Source of the DNA: Gemmatimonadota bacterium
GTDB lineage: Bacteria > Gemmatimonadota > Gemmatimonadetes > Gemmatimonadales > Gemmatimonadaceae
DNA: 5,503 bases
Direction: 5' to 3'
Assembly (NCBI GenBank): GCA_947457715.1
Contig: CANGXK010000193.1
Coordinates: 1-5,503 of the forward strand
How positions within the stretch are numbered: the stretch's first letter is position 1; each line of letters opens with the position of its first letter. The position numbers were made by a program, and so were the translations under genes. The notes beneath the pieces are model-generated. The model saw nothing but the letters and a program-made list of their open reading frames with translations, made no database searches and was not told the origin of the DNA. Of the stretch, positions 1-5,373 are shown piece by piece.

Positions 1-90
1 CTCCGCCGTGCGATCGCGACAGCCCGCCATCACCAACATTGAAATCGGGAGAATCAGTGCGATACTGTGCCGCACGACGAAACGCTTCAT
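1..90 (-). CDS. N-terminus of a lipoprotein, truncated by the left window edge
   Basis: Reading leftward from the ATG at 88-90, the first 30 codons stay open to base 1. They encode a typical lipoprotein signal: a short basic start (MKRF, then R8), a hydrophobic core (residues 10-21, ALILPISMLVMA) and a lipobox, VMAGC, with Cys24 as the expected lipidated residue. Signal peptidase II would cut just before Cys24, leaving the mature protein anchored to a membrane by acyl chains. The mature part visible (CRDRTAE) is too short to assign a family. A second in-frame ATG at 121-123 would add 11 polar residues; I prefer the inner start because it gives a normal signal length. No strong Shine-Dalgarno is visible before either start. 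The gene is divergent from the secreted-protein gene at 528. Confidence 0.6.
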   Translation of the reverse strand, partial: MKRFVVRHSIALILPISMLVMAGCRDRTAE

Positions 91-351
91 CGATTCCGAC
101 CGTTCAGATTGCAATTGCCGCATGGTGACGACGAGAGTCGAGGGTGAGAGGACGAACCCGGGTTCCGCCTGCAGCGTGGTGTCGTGGCCGCGACCGCCGG
201 CGTGAACATTACCCGCGAACAGCTTCCGGGCGCACTGTTTGGAGCCCGCCAGCACTGCGGCGAACGTCTTCGCACTGACCCGGTTCGGCTGGAGCAGGCC
301 GAGCGTCTGGGAGAGTACCCCCTGATCAGGCCTATGGTGACAAGCACGCGG

Positions 352-378
352 GAGATCCGGAAGATCCGGGAGAAGCGG
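352..378. repeat. Short cluster of three degenerate 9-nt units
   Basis: Three consecutive 9-mers are visible: GAGATCCGG (352-360), AAGATCCGG (361-369) and GAGAAGCGG (370-378). The first two differ only at their first base and the third diverges at two internal positions. There is no matching inverted arm nearby, unlike the elements at 3249-3343 and 5271-5373, which show the same 9-nt step. It may be half of a similar element whose other arm has been lost. Confidence 0.45.
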
Positions 379-437
379 ATACAACGAGCAGCGGCAAGCC
401 GCGACGCCGGTTCGGCGGGCGTCCTTCTGGCTGTTGT

Positions 438-467
438 TTGTACAGGTGGCCATTGGCGGCGTAGAAT
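438..467 (+). promoter_or_regulatory. Candidate sigma-70-type promoter for the secreted-protein gene
   Basis: A -10-like hexamer TAGAAT (462-467) matches the TATAAT consensus at five of six bases. It sits 18 nt downstream of TTGTAC (438-443), which keeps the TTG core of a -35 box. Transcription would start near 474-476 and give a leader of about 50 nt before the ATG at 528. Only sequence resemblance supports this, and the -35 box is weak. Confidence 0.4.
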
Positions 468-527
468 ATGCTCCACGGTCATCATCACCACTGTCTGTTT
501 CGTCCGTCCTCTCAGGGAGTCTGAACC

Positions 528-1136
528 ATGTCGTTTCGATCCATTCGCGTCGTGACCTGTGCCGTGGCCCTGTCGTTGGCCGCTCCAGCCGGTGGCACGG
601 CGCTCGAGGCGCAGACCCCGCCACCCGCAGCCGAACAGATCGCGGCCGCCGTGCTGGCCCTGCCCAAGGAGTTGCGCGACGGTGCGGGCGTCATGGGCTA
701 CAAAACCGCCGGCAAGCTCGAATGGCTGCGCGCCACGAAGAACGGGATGCTGTGCCTCGCCGATGATCCGGCGGAAGAGCAGTTCCATGTGTCCTGCTAT
801 CACGATTCGATGGACCCGTTCATGGCCCGCGGCCGGGCGCTCCGCGCAACGGGCGTGAAGGGCGCGCAGATCGATACGGTGCGCTTCGCCGAGGTGAAGG
901 CAGGGAAGATCAAGATGCCGACGGCGCCGGCGTCGCTCTATCAGATCTTCGGCGCGAAGAACGCGTTCGATCCGGCCACCGGCACGATCACGAAGGGCAA
1001 TCCGCTGTTCGTCGTGTACATCCCGTTTGCGACGGCGGCGAGCACCGGCTTGTCCACCACGCCGTCCGACAGCAAGCCGTGGCTGATGCTGCCCGGCACG
1101 CCGAAGGCGCACATCATGTTCTCGCTCTCGATGTGA
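528..1136 (+). CDS. Secreted protein of unknown function
   Basis: This 202-residue protein begins with a Sec-type signal peptide: basic start (R4, R7), hydrophobic core at about residues 8-21 and probable cleavage after ALEA, between A28 and Q29. It should be exported to the periplasm or beyond. The mature part has exactly two cysteines, C76 (in GMLCLADDP) and C90 (in FHVSCYH), close enough to form a disulfide. I recall uncharacterised proteins with a similar CLADDPA...CYH...PFMARGR pattern (about residues 76-105), but no named function. No enzyme motif or further membrane segment is visible. The start is well supported: AGGGAG (514-519) lies 8 nt before the ATG. The stop codon is only 7 nt before the glycosylase start, so the two are probably cotranscribed, although exported and DNA-repair products share no obvious pathway. 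Confidence 0.85.
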   Translation: MSFRSIRVVTCAVALSLAAPAGGTALEAQTPPPAAEQIAAAVLALPKELRDGAGVMGYKTAGKLEWLRATKNGMLCLADDPAEEQFHVSCYHDSMDPFMARGRALRATGVKGAQIDTVRFAEVKAGKIKMPTAPASLYQIFGAKNAFDPATGTITKGNPLFVVYIPFATAASTGLSTTPSDSKPWLMLPGTPKAHIMFSLSM

Positions 1137-1143
1137 TCCGGCG

Positions 1144-1797
1144 TTGACGACCGTCCGTCTGACACCGCGCCGCCTGACCCAGGCGGCGGTGGCGCTCAGC
1201 GCCAGTGACCCGAAGATGGCGGTCGCGATCGAACGCGTGGGCCCGTGCACGATGATCCCGCGCGTCGACGGCACGCACTTCGATCATCTGGCGCGGGCCA
1301 TCGTGTTTCAGCAACTCTCGGGCGGCGCGGCGTCCACGATTTACGGACGGTTCAAGGACCGGATCGGAGACGGCGGTCAGCCGCCGACCCCGGCGCAGAT
1401 TCTCGCGGCCGACGAGACCGCGCTGCGGGCCTGCGGCCTCTCCACCGCGAAGACGCGGGCGATTCATGACCTCGCTCTGCACGTCGAGGACGCGCGGCTG
1501 CCGTTCGACACGATCGACACGATGGAGGACGCCGCGGTGATCGAGGCGCTGATCGCCGTGCGCGGCATCGGTCGTTGGACGGCGCAGATGTTCCTGATGT
1601 TCCGCCTCGGGCGTCCCGACGTCCTCCCGGTGCTCGACCTCGGCGTCCGGAAGGGGGCGCAGCGCATTTATCGCATGCGTGCCCTGCCCGACGCCGTTCG
1701 GCTGGAGAAGGTGGCGCGGAACTGGCGCCCTTGGGCAAGCGTTGCCAGTTGGTACTGCTGGCGCGTTCTCGATCTCGAAGACGCGGGTGGCTGGTAG
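1144..1797 (+). CDS. DNA-3-methyladenine glycosylase 2 family protein (AlkA-like, HhH-GPD)
   Basis: This cytoplasmic base-excision repair enzyme would cleave the N-glycosidic bond of alkylated bases such as 3-methyladenine, leaving an abasic site. At 217 residues it is a compact HhH-GPD enzyme, shorter than E. coli AlkA (282 residues) and apparently lacking AlkA's N-terminal domain. Visible landmarks are the helical-core block around ARAIVFQQLSG (residues 50-60), the helix-hairpin-helix at about 134-151 with VRGIGRWTAQMF, the catalytic aspartate D165 in PVLDLGVRKG, and the closing WRPWASVASWYCWR (194-207). No four-cysteine iron-sulfur cluster is present, as expected for the AlkA branch. The start is TTG at 1144; the first in-frame ATG (1216) would remove the usual SASDPKMAVAIERVGP segment (residues 19-34), so a start upstream of it is needed. 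No good Shine-Dalgarno is visible, so translation may depend on coupling to the gene 7 nt upstream. Confidence 0.9.
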   Translation: MTTVRLTPRRLTQAAVALSASDPKMAVAIERVGPCTMIPRVDGTHFDHLARAIVFQQLSGGAASTIYGRFKDRIGDGGQPPTPAQILAADETALRACGLSTAKTRAIHDLALHVEDARLPFDTIDTMEDAAVIEALIAVRGIGRWTAQMFLMFRLGRPDVLPVLDLGVRKGAQRIYRMRALPDAVRLEKVARNWRPWASVASWYCWRVLDLEDAGGW

Positions 1798-1829
1798 CGC
1801 AGGGGCAGGGGAATGCGGGTAGCCGCAGT

Positions 1830-1838
1830 GGAGAGAGG
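1830..1838 (+). promoter_or_regulatory. Ribosome binding site that decides the oxidoreductase start
   Basis: The purine run GGAGAGAGG ends 8 nt before the ATG at 1847 but only 2 nt before the in-frame GTG at 1841. The spacing favours the ATG, removing two residues from the longer reading. Confidence 0.6.
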
Positions 1839-1846
1839 TCGTGTCG

Positions 1847-3220
1847 ATGCAGGAATTCCGGAAGCAGGTGCAGGCGCCCGTTCCCGTCGAGGCGCTCTTC
1901 GCGTGGCATGAGCGACCGGGCGCCTTCGAGCGCCTCTCGCCCCCGTGGGACCGACCCAAGGTGCTCGAGCAGACCGGCGGCATTCGCGACGGGGCGAAGG
2001 TCGTGCTCCAGGTGCATGCCGGACCGGTGCCCACGACATGGACGCTCGAGCATCGCGATTACATCGCCAACCGGCAGTTCCGCGATGTGATGCAGGGCGG
2101 CCCGTTCGCCGCGTGGGAGCACACGCACGGCTTCGCTCCGGTCGATGCCCAGTCGAGCACGCTCGATGACCACATCCGTTACGCCTTGCCGCTCGGCGGG
2201 CTCGGGCAGGCGGTGGCCGGTGGGTACACGGCGCGCACGCTGGCGCGCGTGTTCGCCTACCGCCACGCCGTCATGCTCGGTGACCTGGCGCGGCATGCAC
2301 CGTTCGCAGACCGTCCGCGGCTGCGCATTGCGATCACGGGTGCGAGCGGCTTCATCGGCACGCAGCTCGCGGCGTTTCTCTCCACGGGCGGCCACGAGCT
2401 GATTCGCATCGGCCGCCGCGCGCCGACGCCCGGCAGCAGCGACGTGCAATGGAGCCCTGAGCGTGGGCAGCTCGATCCGCGCGCGCTCGAGGGGGTGGAC
2501 GCGGTGATTCATCTCGCCGGCGCCTCGATCGCCTCACGGTGGACGCCGGCGCATCGCGCGGCGCTGAAGAGCAGCCGGGTGGAAGGCACGTTGTTGCTGG
2601 CGCACACCCTTGCGCAGCTGTCGCGCAAGCCGAAGGTGCTGCTGAGTGGATCGGCCATCGGCATTTACGGCAGCCGCGGTGACGACGTGCTCGACGAACG
2701 CAGCGCGCTCGGTGACGACTATCTCGCCGAGGTCGGCCGGGCCTGGGAAGCGAGCACCGCCCCGGCGGAGCAGGCGGGCATCCGCGTGGTACATCTGCGC
2801 ACCGGCATCGTGCAGGGCGCTGCCGGCGGCGCCCTCGGGACCCAGGCGCCGCTGTTCCGGTTCGGTGCGGGCGGTACGCTCGGGCCCGGCACGCAGTGGG
2901 TGAGCCCGATCGCGCTCGATGACGAGATCGGCGCCATTCACTTCTGTCTGATGCGCGAGGAGATTCGCGGCCCGGTGAACCTCGTCGCGCCGGCCGCGGT
3001 GACGAACGCTGAATTCACCAAGGTGCTTGGCGCGGTGATGTGCCGCCCCACGCTCGCTCATGCGCCGGCGTTTGCGTTGCGCCTGTTGCTGGGCGACGAG
3101 ATGGCCAATCTCACCGTGCTGGCGAGTCAGCGCGTGGAGCCGCGCGTGCTACGGGAGGCCGGGTTTGTGTGGCGCTTGCCGCAGCTGGAACAGATGCTGC
3201 GGTTCGAGCTGGGTGAGTAG
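1847..3220 (+). CDS. SRPBCC domain fused to a TIGR01777-type NAD(P)-binding oxidoreductase (YfcH-like)
   Basis: This 457-residue cytoplasmic protein has two parts. Residues 1-150 look like a SRPBCC (START-like) hydrophobic-ligand-binding domain of the cyclase/dehydrase type, with the typical opening FRKQVQAPVPVEALFAWHERP and the GGPFAAWEHTHGF strand (about 84-96). Residues 158-455 form an atypical short-chain dehydrogenase/epimerase of the TIGR01777 family. The Rossmann dinucleotide motif TGASGFIG is at 164-171, HLAGASI at 222-228 and SAIGIYGSRGD at 269-279, whose tyrosine is the likely counterpart of the family's catalytic residue. The C-terminal DUF1731-like block carries LGDEMANLTVLASQRVEP (415-432) and a terminal AGF...L.QML pattern. 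E. coli YfcH has only the second part; fused forms are known in other bacteria. The substrate is unknown. The old label 'cell division inhibitor' for this family is not supported by anything here. The gene begins 49 nt after the glycosylase stop and may share its transcript. Confidence 0.9.
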   Translation: MQEFRKQVQAPVPVEALFAWHERPGAFERLSPPWDRPKVLEQTGGIRDGAKVVLQVHAGPVPTTWTLEHRDYIANRQFRDVMQGGPFAAWEHTHGFAPVDAQSSTLDDHIRYALPLGGLGQAVAGGYTARTLARVFAYRHAVMLGDLARHAPFADRPRLRIAITGASGFIGTQLAAFLSTGGHELIRIGRRAPTPGSSDVQWSPERGQLDPRALEGVDAVIHLAGASIASRWTPAHRAALKSSRVEGTLLLAHTLAQLSRKPKVLLSGSAIGIYGSRGDDVLDERSALGDDYLAEVGRAWEASTAPAEQAGIRVVHLRTGIVQGAAGGALGTQAPLFRFGAGGTLGPGTQWVSPIALDDEIGAIHFCLMREEIRGPVNLVAPAAVTNAEFTKVLGAVMCRPTLAHAPAFALRLLLGDEMANLTVLASQRVEPRVLREAGFVWRLPQLEQMLRFELGE

Positions 3221-3248
3221 ATCGCAACGGCAACGGCAACCGCTGGAA

Positions 3249-3343
3249 CACGGATGACACCGATTGCACCGTAACAACACGGATGAGATACACAGCGCTT
3301 TCTGGTTATCCCGTGTCGCTTCCGTCCATCGGTGTCATCCGTG
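3249..3343. repeat. Decayed palindromic element with 9-nt units
   Basis: A perfect 16-bp inverted pair (3249-3264 with 3328-3343, CACGGATGACACCGAT and its complement) encloses an imperfect inner stem in which ACACGGAT (3277-3284) faces ATCCCGTGT (3308-3316). The left arm contains 9-nt steps: ACACGGATG (3248-3256), ACACCGATT (3257-3265), a more diverged unit, then ACACGGATG again (3277-3285). It follows the oxidoreductase stop by about 28 bp and could fold in RNA, but no T-run marks it as an intrinsic terminator. I do not recognise it as a named repeat family. Confidence 0.7.
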
Positions 3344-3389
3344 CTCTGGCATTTACGGTGGCGGTCGAGGAGATAACGTCAACAACGGC

Positions 3390-3414
3390 TATCTCATTGT
3401 AGAGCAATGAGATA
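3390..3414. promoter_or_regulatory. Perfect 10-bp-arm palindrome, candidate operator
   Basis: TATCTCATTG (3390-3399) and CAATGAGATA (3405-3414) are exact reverse complements around the 5-nt centre TAGAG. Being AT-rich within GC-rich DNA and ending 83 bp before the membrane-protein start, it looks like a site for a dimeric repressor or activator controlling the SPFH operon. A role as RNA hairpin is possible; no T-run follows it, so termination is unlikely. No regulator gene lies in the window. Confidence 0.4.
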
Positions 3415-3456
3415 TGGTCGTGCTGTGGTTGTACCGCGGCAACTCGGTCCCGATTC

Positions 3457-3487
3457 CTGACACTTTCCGGCGAATCCGCCGTAGTAT
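3457..3487 (+). promoter_or_regulatory. Weak candidate promoter for the SPFH operon
   Basis: CTGACA (3457-3462) resembles a -35 box and TAGTAT (3482-3487) a -10 box, but the 19-nt spacer is longer than usual. A 5-bp dyad, CGGCG/CGCCG (3468-3472 and 3477-3481), lies between them. A transcript starting about 7 nt after the -10 box would leave almost no leader before the ATG at 3498, which fits the lack of a Shine-Dalgarno there. Confidence 0.25.
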
Positions 3488-3497
3488 TCCACATCAT

Positions 3498-3758
3498 ATG
3501 ACCGCCATCATGCTCGAGAGCGCCCTCTTCATCGCCCTGCTGGCGGTCGTCGGCGCTCTTATCGTTACGGCGCTGGGCATCACTCCACTTGGCCGCCGGA
3601 TTCGGCAGACGGCCAATCGCAAGCGCATCGATCGCCAAGCCGATCTCACGTGCCCTGTTCACGGGCTGCAGCGCGAAAAGGATCTCGTGCGGCTGCCGAC
3701 CGGTGAACCGTTGTGTCCTCATTGCTACAGGGAGGCCGTTCATGGCCACATCAATTGA
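3498..3758 (+). CDS. Small single-pass membrane protein with a zinc-ribbon-like tail
   Basis: This 86-residue protein has one hydrophobic helix (about residues 6-27, LESALFIALLAVVGALIVTALG) followed by a strongly basic stretch (R33, R34, R36, R41, K42, R43, R46), which predicts a cytoplasmic C-terminus. The tail has a metal-site pattern: C52-P-V-H55, a 17-residue spacer, then C73-P-H-C76, resembling a small zinc ribbon. I do not recognise a named family. The coding frame continues upstream to an ATG at 3412-3416 (frame start 3414), but that would place 28 poorly protein-like residues over the palindrome and the promoter candidate, so I chose 3498; an ATG at 3510 is also possible. No clear Shine-Dalgarno precedes any of them. 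The last 17 bp overlap the SPFH gene, whose ribosome binding site lies inside this frame, pointing to coupled translation and a linked role at the membrane. Confidence 0.65.
   Translation: MTAIMLESALFIALLAVVGALIVTALGITPLGRRIRQTANRKRIDRQADLTCPVHGLQREKDLVRLPTGEPLCPHCYREAVHGHIN
3730..3735 (+). promoter_or_regulatory. Ribosome binding site that decides the SPFH start
   Basis: GGGAGG lies 6 nt before the ATG at 3742, inside the upstream gene. It outweighs the in-frame starts further upstream (the frame is open from 3589), whose translation is an antiparallel reading of the membrane-protein gene and not SPFH-like. Confidence 0.8.
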
Positions 3759-4725
3759 TTCGACGATAGACGAACTGCGCAACTCCATGCGCAACCCACT
3801 CACCGGCATGCGCGGTGGAGAGGGTGGTGGAGAGGGCGGTGACGGGGGACGCGGCGTGTTCACGAAGCTCGCCGGCGCTTTCGTGGCGCTGATCGTGCTG
3901 TTGTTTCTGGTCCGTCCGTCGGTTGCCTACATCGAGCCCGGCCACGTGGGCATCGTGATTCATCGTGGCGGCGGCGGGGTGGATCCCACGCCACTGGGAC
4001 CCGGCTTCCACCTGCGGAATCCGCTCATGACGCAGATTCAGGAGTATCCCACCTTCATGCAGACGTTGGTGCTCACGCGGGAGAGCACCGAGGGGTCGGA
4101 GAACAACGACGAGATCAACGTGAACTCGGTGGAAGGGCAGCCGCTGTCGCTCGACGTGTCGATGAGCTTCGAACTACGGGGCGACAAGGTGCCGCAATTG
4201 TATCAGACGTTCCGTACCGACGTGTACACCATTTCGCACGGCTACATCCGTCAGGCGATCCGGCAGTCGCTGCAGGAAGTGGTGGGCAACGAGGAGATCG
4301 CCGCCATTCTCGGTCCGAAGAAGGCCGAGGTGGTCACACGTACGCAGGCCAACCTGCAGAAGCGGCTCGACCCGTACGGCATCGACGTGCGTCAGTTCAC
4401 GCTGAACGAGTTCCGTGCGCCGAAGGCGGTCATGGACGCGATTTCGCTCAAGAACGTCATGCAGCAGCAGGCGCTGACGGCGCAGAACGAATTGCAAAAG
4501 AACACGTTCCAGGCGCAGGGTGACAGCATCAAGGCCGCCGGCCGAGCCAAGGCGATCACCGCCGAAGCGGAAGCGCAGTCGCGCGCCAACGAGCTGCTGT
4601 CGAAGAGCATCACGAACACGCTGGTGCAGTACGAGATGGCGAAGCGCTGGAACGGACAGATGCCGCAGGTGACCGGCGGCGCCATGCCGATGCTGCAGCT
4701 TCCCGGCAGCAAGAGCCCGGAGTAA
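3742..4725 (+). CDS. SPFH/prohibitin-family membrane protein
   Basis: This 327-residue protein has a polar N-terminal segment, a Gly/Glu-rich linker (residues 24-38), one transmembrane helix (about 41-58, TKLAGAFVALIVLLFLVR) and a Band 7/SPFH domain starting near V61-A-Y-I-E-P-G-H-V-G. The domain includes GPGFHLRNPL (86-95), the strand block INVNSVEGQPLSLDVSMSF (125-143) and the ARG-rich second half up to about 235. A helical, Gln/Ala/Glu-rich segment follows (235-292), with the AKAITAEAEAQSRAN motif typical of prohibitin and HflK/HflC relatives, consistent with coiled-coil oligomerisation. Family members build large ring or cage assemblies in membranes and often control proteases or organise microdomains; which process applies here is not visible. 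No FtsH, NfeD or HflK/C partner gene is adjacent, which differs from the usual pairings. It overlaps the upstream small membrane-protein gene by 17 bp and ends 6 nt before the next gene, making it the centre of a three-gene operon. Confidence 0.93.
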   Translation: MATSIDSTIDELRNSMRNPLTGMRGGEGGGEGGDGGRGVFTKLAGAFVALIVLLFLVRPSVAYIEPGHVGIVIHRGGGGVDPTPLGPGFHLRNPLMTQIQEYPTFMQTLVLTRESTEGSENNDEINVNSVEGQPLSLDVSMSFELRGDKVPQLYQTFRTDVYTISHGYIRQAIRQSLQEVVGNEEIAAILGPKKAEVVTRTQANLQKRLDPYGIDVRQFTLNEFRAPKAVMDAISLKNVMQQQALTAQNELQKNTFQAQGDSIKAAGRAKAITAEAEAQSRANELLSKSITNTLVQYEMAKRWNGQMPQVTGGAMPMLQLPGSKSPE

Positions 4726-4731
4726 TTCGCC

Positions 4732-5232
4732 ATGCCGGTGGTGCATTTTGACGCGTTGCCCGAAAGCGCGCGCGCATGGGTGTTTGGCGCGGCGGCGCCG
4801 GTGGTGGGTGCCGCTGCGCAGTCGCTGCTGGCCACGGTCGACGGGCATCTTGCCACCTGGCGCGCGCACGGAGCGCCGTTGGTGTGCGCCCGTGAGTGGC
4901 GCGACGATCGGTTCCTCGTGATCGGCGTGGACGAAGCGGCCACCGGTGCCACGGGCTGTTCGATCGACGGACTCTTTCACGTGCTCCGCGACCTCGAATC
5001 GCTCGTGGGCACCACGCTGGTGGGCGGCGGCACGGTGTACTGGCGCGATGCGGCGGGCGCTGTGGTGTCGGGGGCGCGGCCGGTGTTCCGTGAGGCCGCG
5101 GCGGGTGGTGCGGTGGTGCCGGAGACGCACGTGTTCGACACGACGGTGACCACGGTCGGTGCGTATCGCGCGGGCTTTGAGCGGCCTGCTGCAGACAGCT
5201 GGCACGGGAAGCTGTTGCCGGTGGCGCGGTGA
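4732..5232 (+). CDS. Small soluble protein of unknown function (VHFDALPxSARxW family)
   Basis: This 166-residue protein lacks a signal peptide or membrane segment and should be cytoplasmic. Conserved-looking blocks are VHFDALPESARAWVF (4-18), TWRAHG (42-47), FLVIGVDE (61-68), ATGCSIDGL (73-81) with a lone cysteine C76, and a C-terminal SWHGKLLP (156-163). I recall short proteins with the same FDxxPxSARxW...AHG...RFLxxxVDE...GCSID order, mainly from Bacteroidetes, sometimes labelled 'ABC transporter ATPase'. That label does not fit, because no Walker A, Walker B or ABC signature is present. GGAG (4719-4722) sits 9 nt before the ATG and overlaps the end of the SPFH gene, whose TAA lies 6 nt upstream, so the two are almost certainly cotranscribed. 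The D68-E and C76-S-I-D79 cluster could be an active or binding site, but this is a guess. Confidence 0.85.
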   Translation: MPVVHFDALPESARAWVFGAAAPVVGAAAQSLLATVDGHLATWRAHGAPLVCAREWRDDRFLVIGVDEAATGATGCSIDGLFHVLRDLESLVGTTLVGGGTVYWRDAAGAVVSGARPVFREAAAGGAVVPETHVFDTTVTTVGAYRAGFERPAADSWHGKLLPVAR

Positions 5233-5270
5233 GCTGTTGAATCGGCTGAGCATGCTGAACTGAGCACGTA

Positions 5271-5373
5271 GAACCGATCACGCAGAGAAAAAAGAGAGCG
5301 CAGAGGCCGCAGAGAAAAACGTGGTTTCTCTGCGGCCTCTGCGCTCTCCGGCTGTTCTCTGCGTGATCGGTTC
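5271..5373. repeat. Large nested inverted repeat built on 9-nt CGCAGAG units
   Basis: Two perfect stems are nested. The outer arms, 19 bp each, are 5271-5289 and 5355-5373; the inner arms, 24 bp each, are 5294-5317 and 5325-5348. They are separated by a 4 x 6 nt internal loop and capped by a 7-nt loop (5318-5324). The left arm is a string of 9-mers: CGCAGAGAA (5281), AAAAGAGAG (5290), CGCAGAGGC (5299), CGCAGAGAA (5308). The element starts 38 bp after the end of the SPFH operon and could act as a bidirectional transcription terminator or RNA-stabilising hairpin. The unit architecture suggests a dispersed or mobile intergenic repeat, and I do not recognise a named family. Confidence 0.9.

Larger units (their letters stand above)
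91..527. other. Divergent intergenic region
   Basis: This 437-bp interval separates the leftward lipoprotein gene from the rightward secreted-protein gene. It holds a cluster of three 9-nt units (352-378), two small GC-rich dyads (391-402 and 405-417) and a candidate promoter (438-467). The + frame ORFs here read as low-complexity Arg/Ser/Pro-rich peptides with no recognisable domain. On the - strand, the lipoprotein frame stays open across the whole interval, with high third-position GC over about 91-318. The lipoprotein start could therefore lie further upstream, or a degraded coding segment may be present. I could not assign a gene to it. Confidence 0.5.

Noticed and set aside
403..423. 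Small GC-rich dyads as an intrinsic terminator
   Set aside because: The stems are only 5-6 bp and no T-run follows in either direction.
184..555. 123-codon + strand open frame before the secreted-protein gene
   Set aside because: It covers the candidate promoter and the 9-nt repeat cluster, overlaps the secreted-protein start and has no recognisable domain, good ribosome binding site or protein-like composition.
87..1274. 395-codon - strand open frame
   Set aside because: It runs antisense through the secreted-protein gene and into the glycosylase. The product is Arg/His/Gly-rich with no domain, and the sense genes have recognisable motifs and ribosome binding sites. It is a high-GC antisense shadow.
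1352..2512. 386-codon - strand open frame
   Set aside because: It is antisense to the glycosylase and the oxidoreductase, strongly Arg-rich and without domains.
3414..3497. N-terminal extension of the small membrane protein
   Set aside because: The extension would start at the end of the perfect palindrome, lacks a clear ribosome binding site and does not look protein-like. It remains possible but less likely than 3498.
3589..3741. Upstream extension of the SPFH gene
   Set aside because: The 51 extra residues read through the zinc-ribbon protein gene in another frame, and GGGAGG sits at ideal distance from the ATG at 3742.
4174..5253. 359-codon - strand open frame
   Set aside because: It is antisense to the SPFH gene and its downstream neighbour, both of which show clear family motifs, and its product is His/Arg-rich.
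5281..5348. Inverted repeat as a CRISPR array
   Set aside because: The 9-nt units are adjacent and inverted, with no unique spacers and no cas genes nearby.
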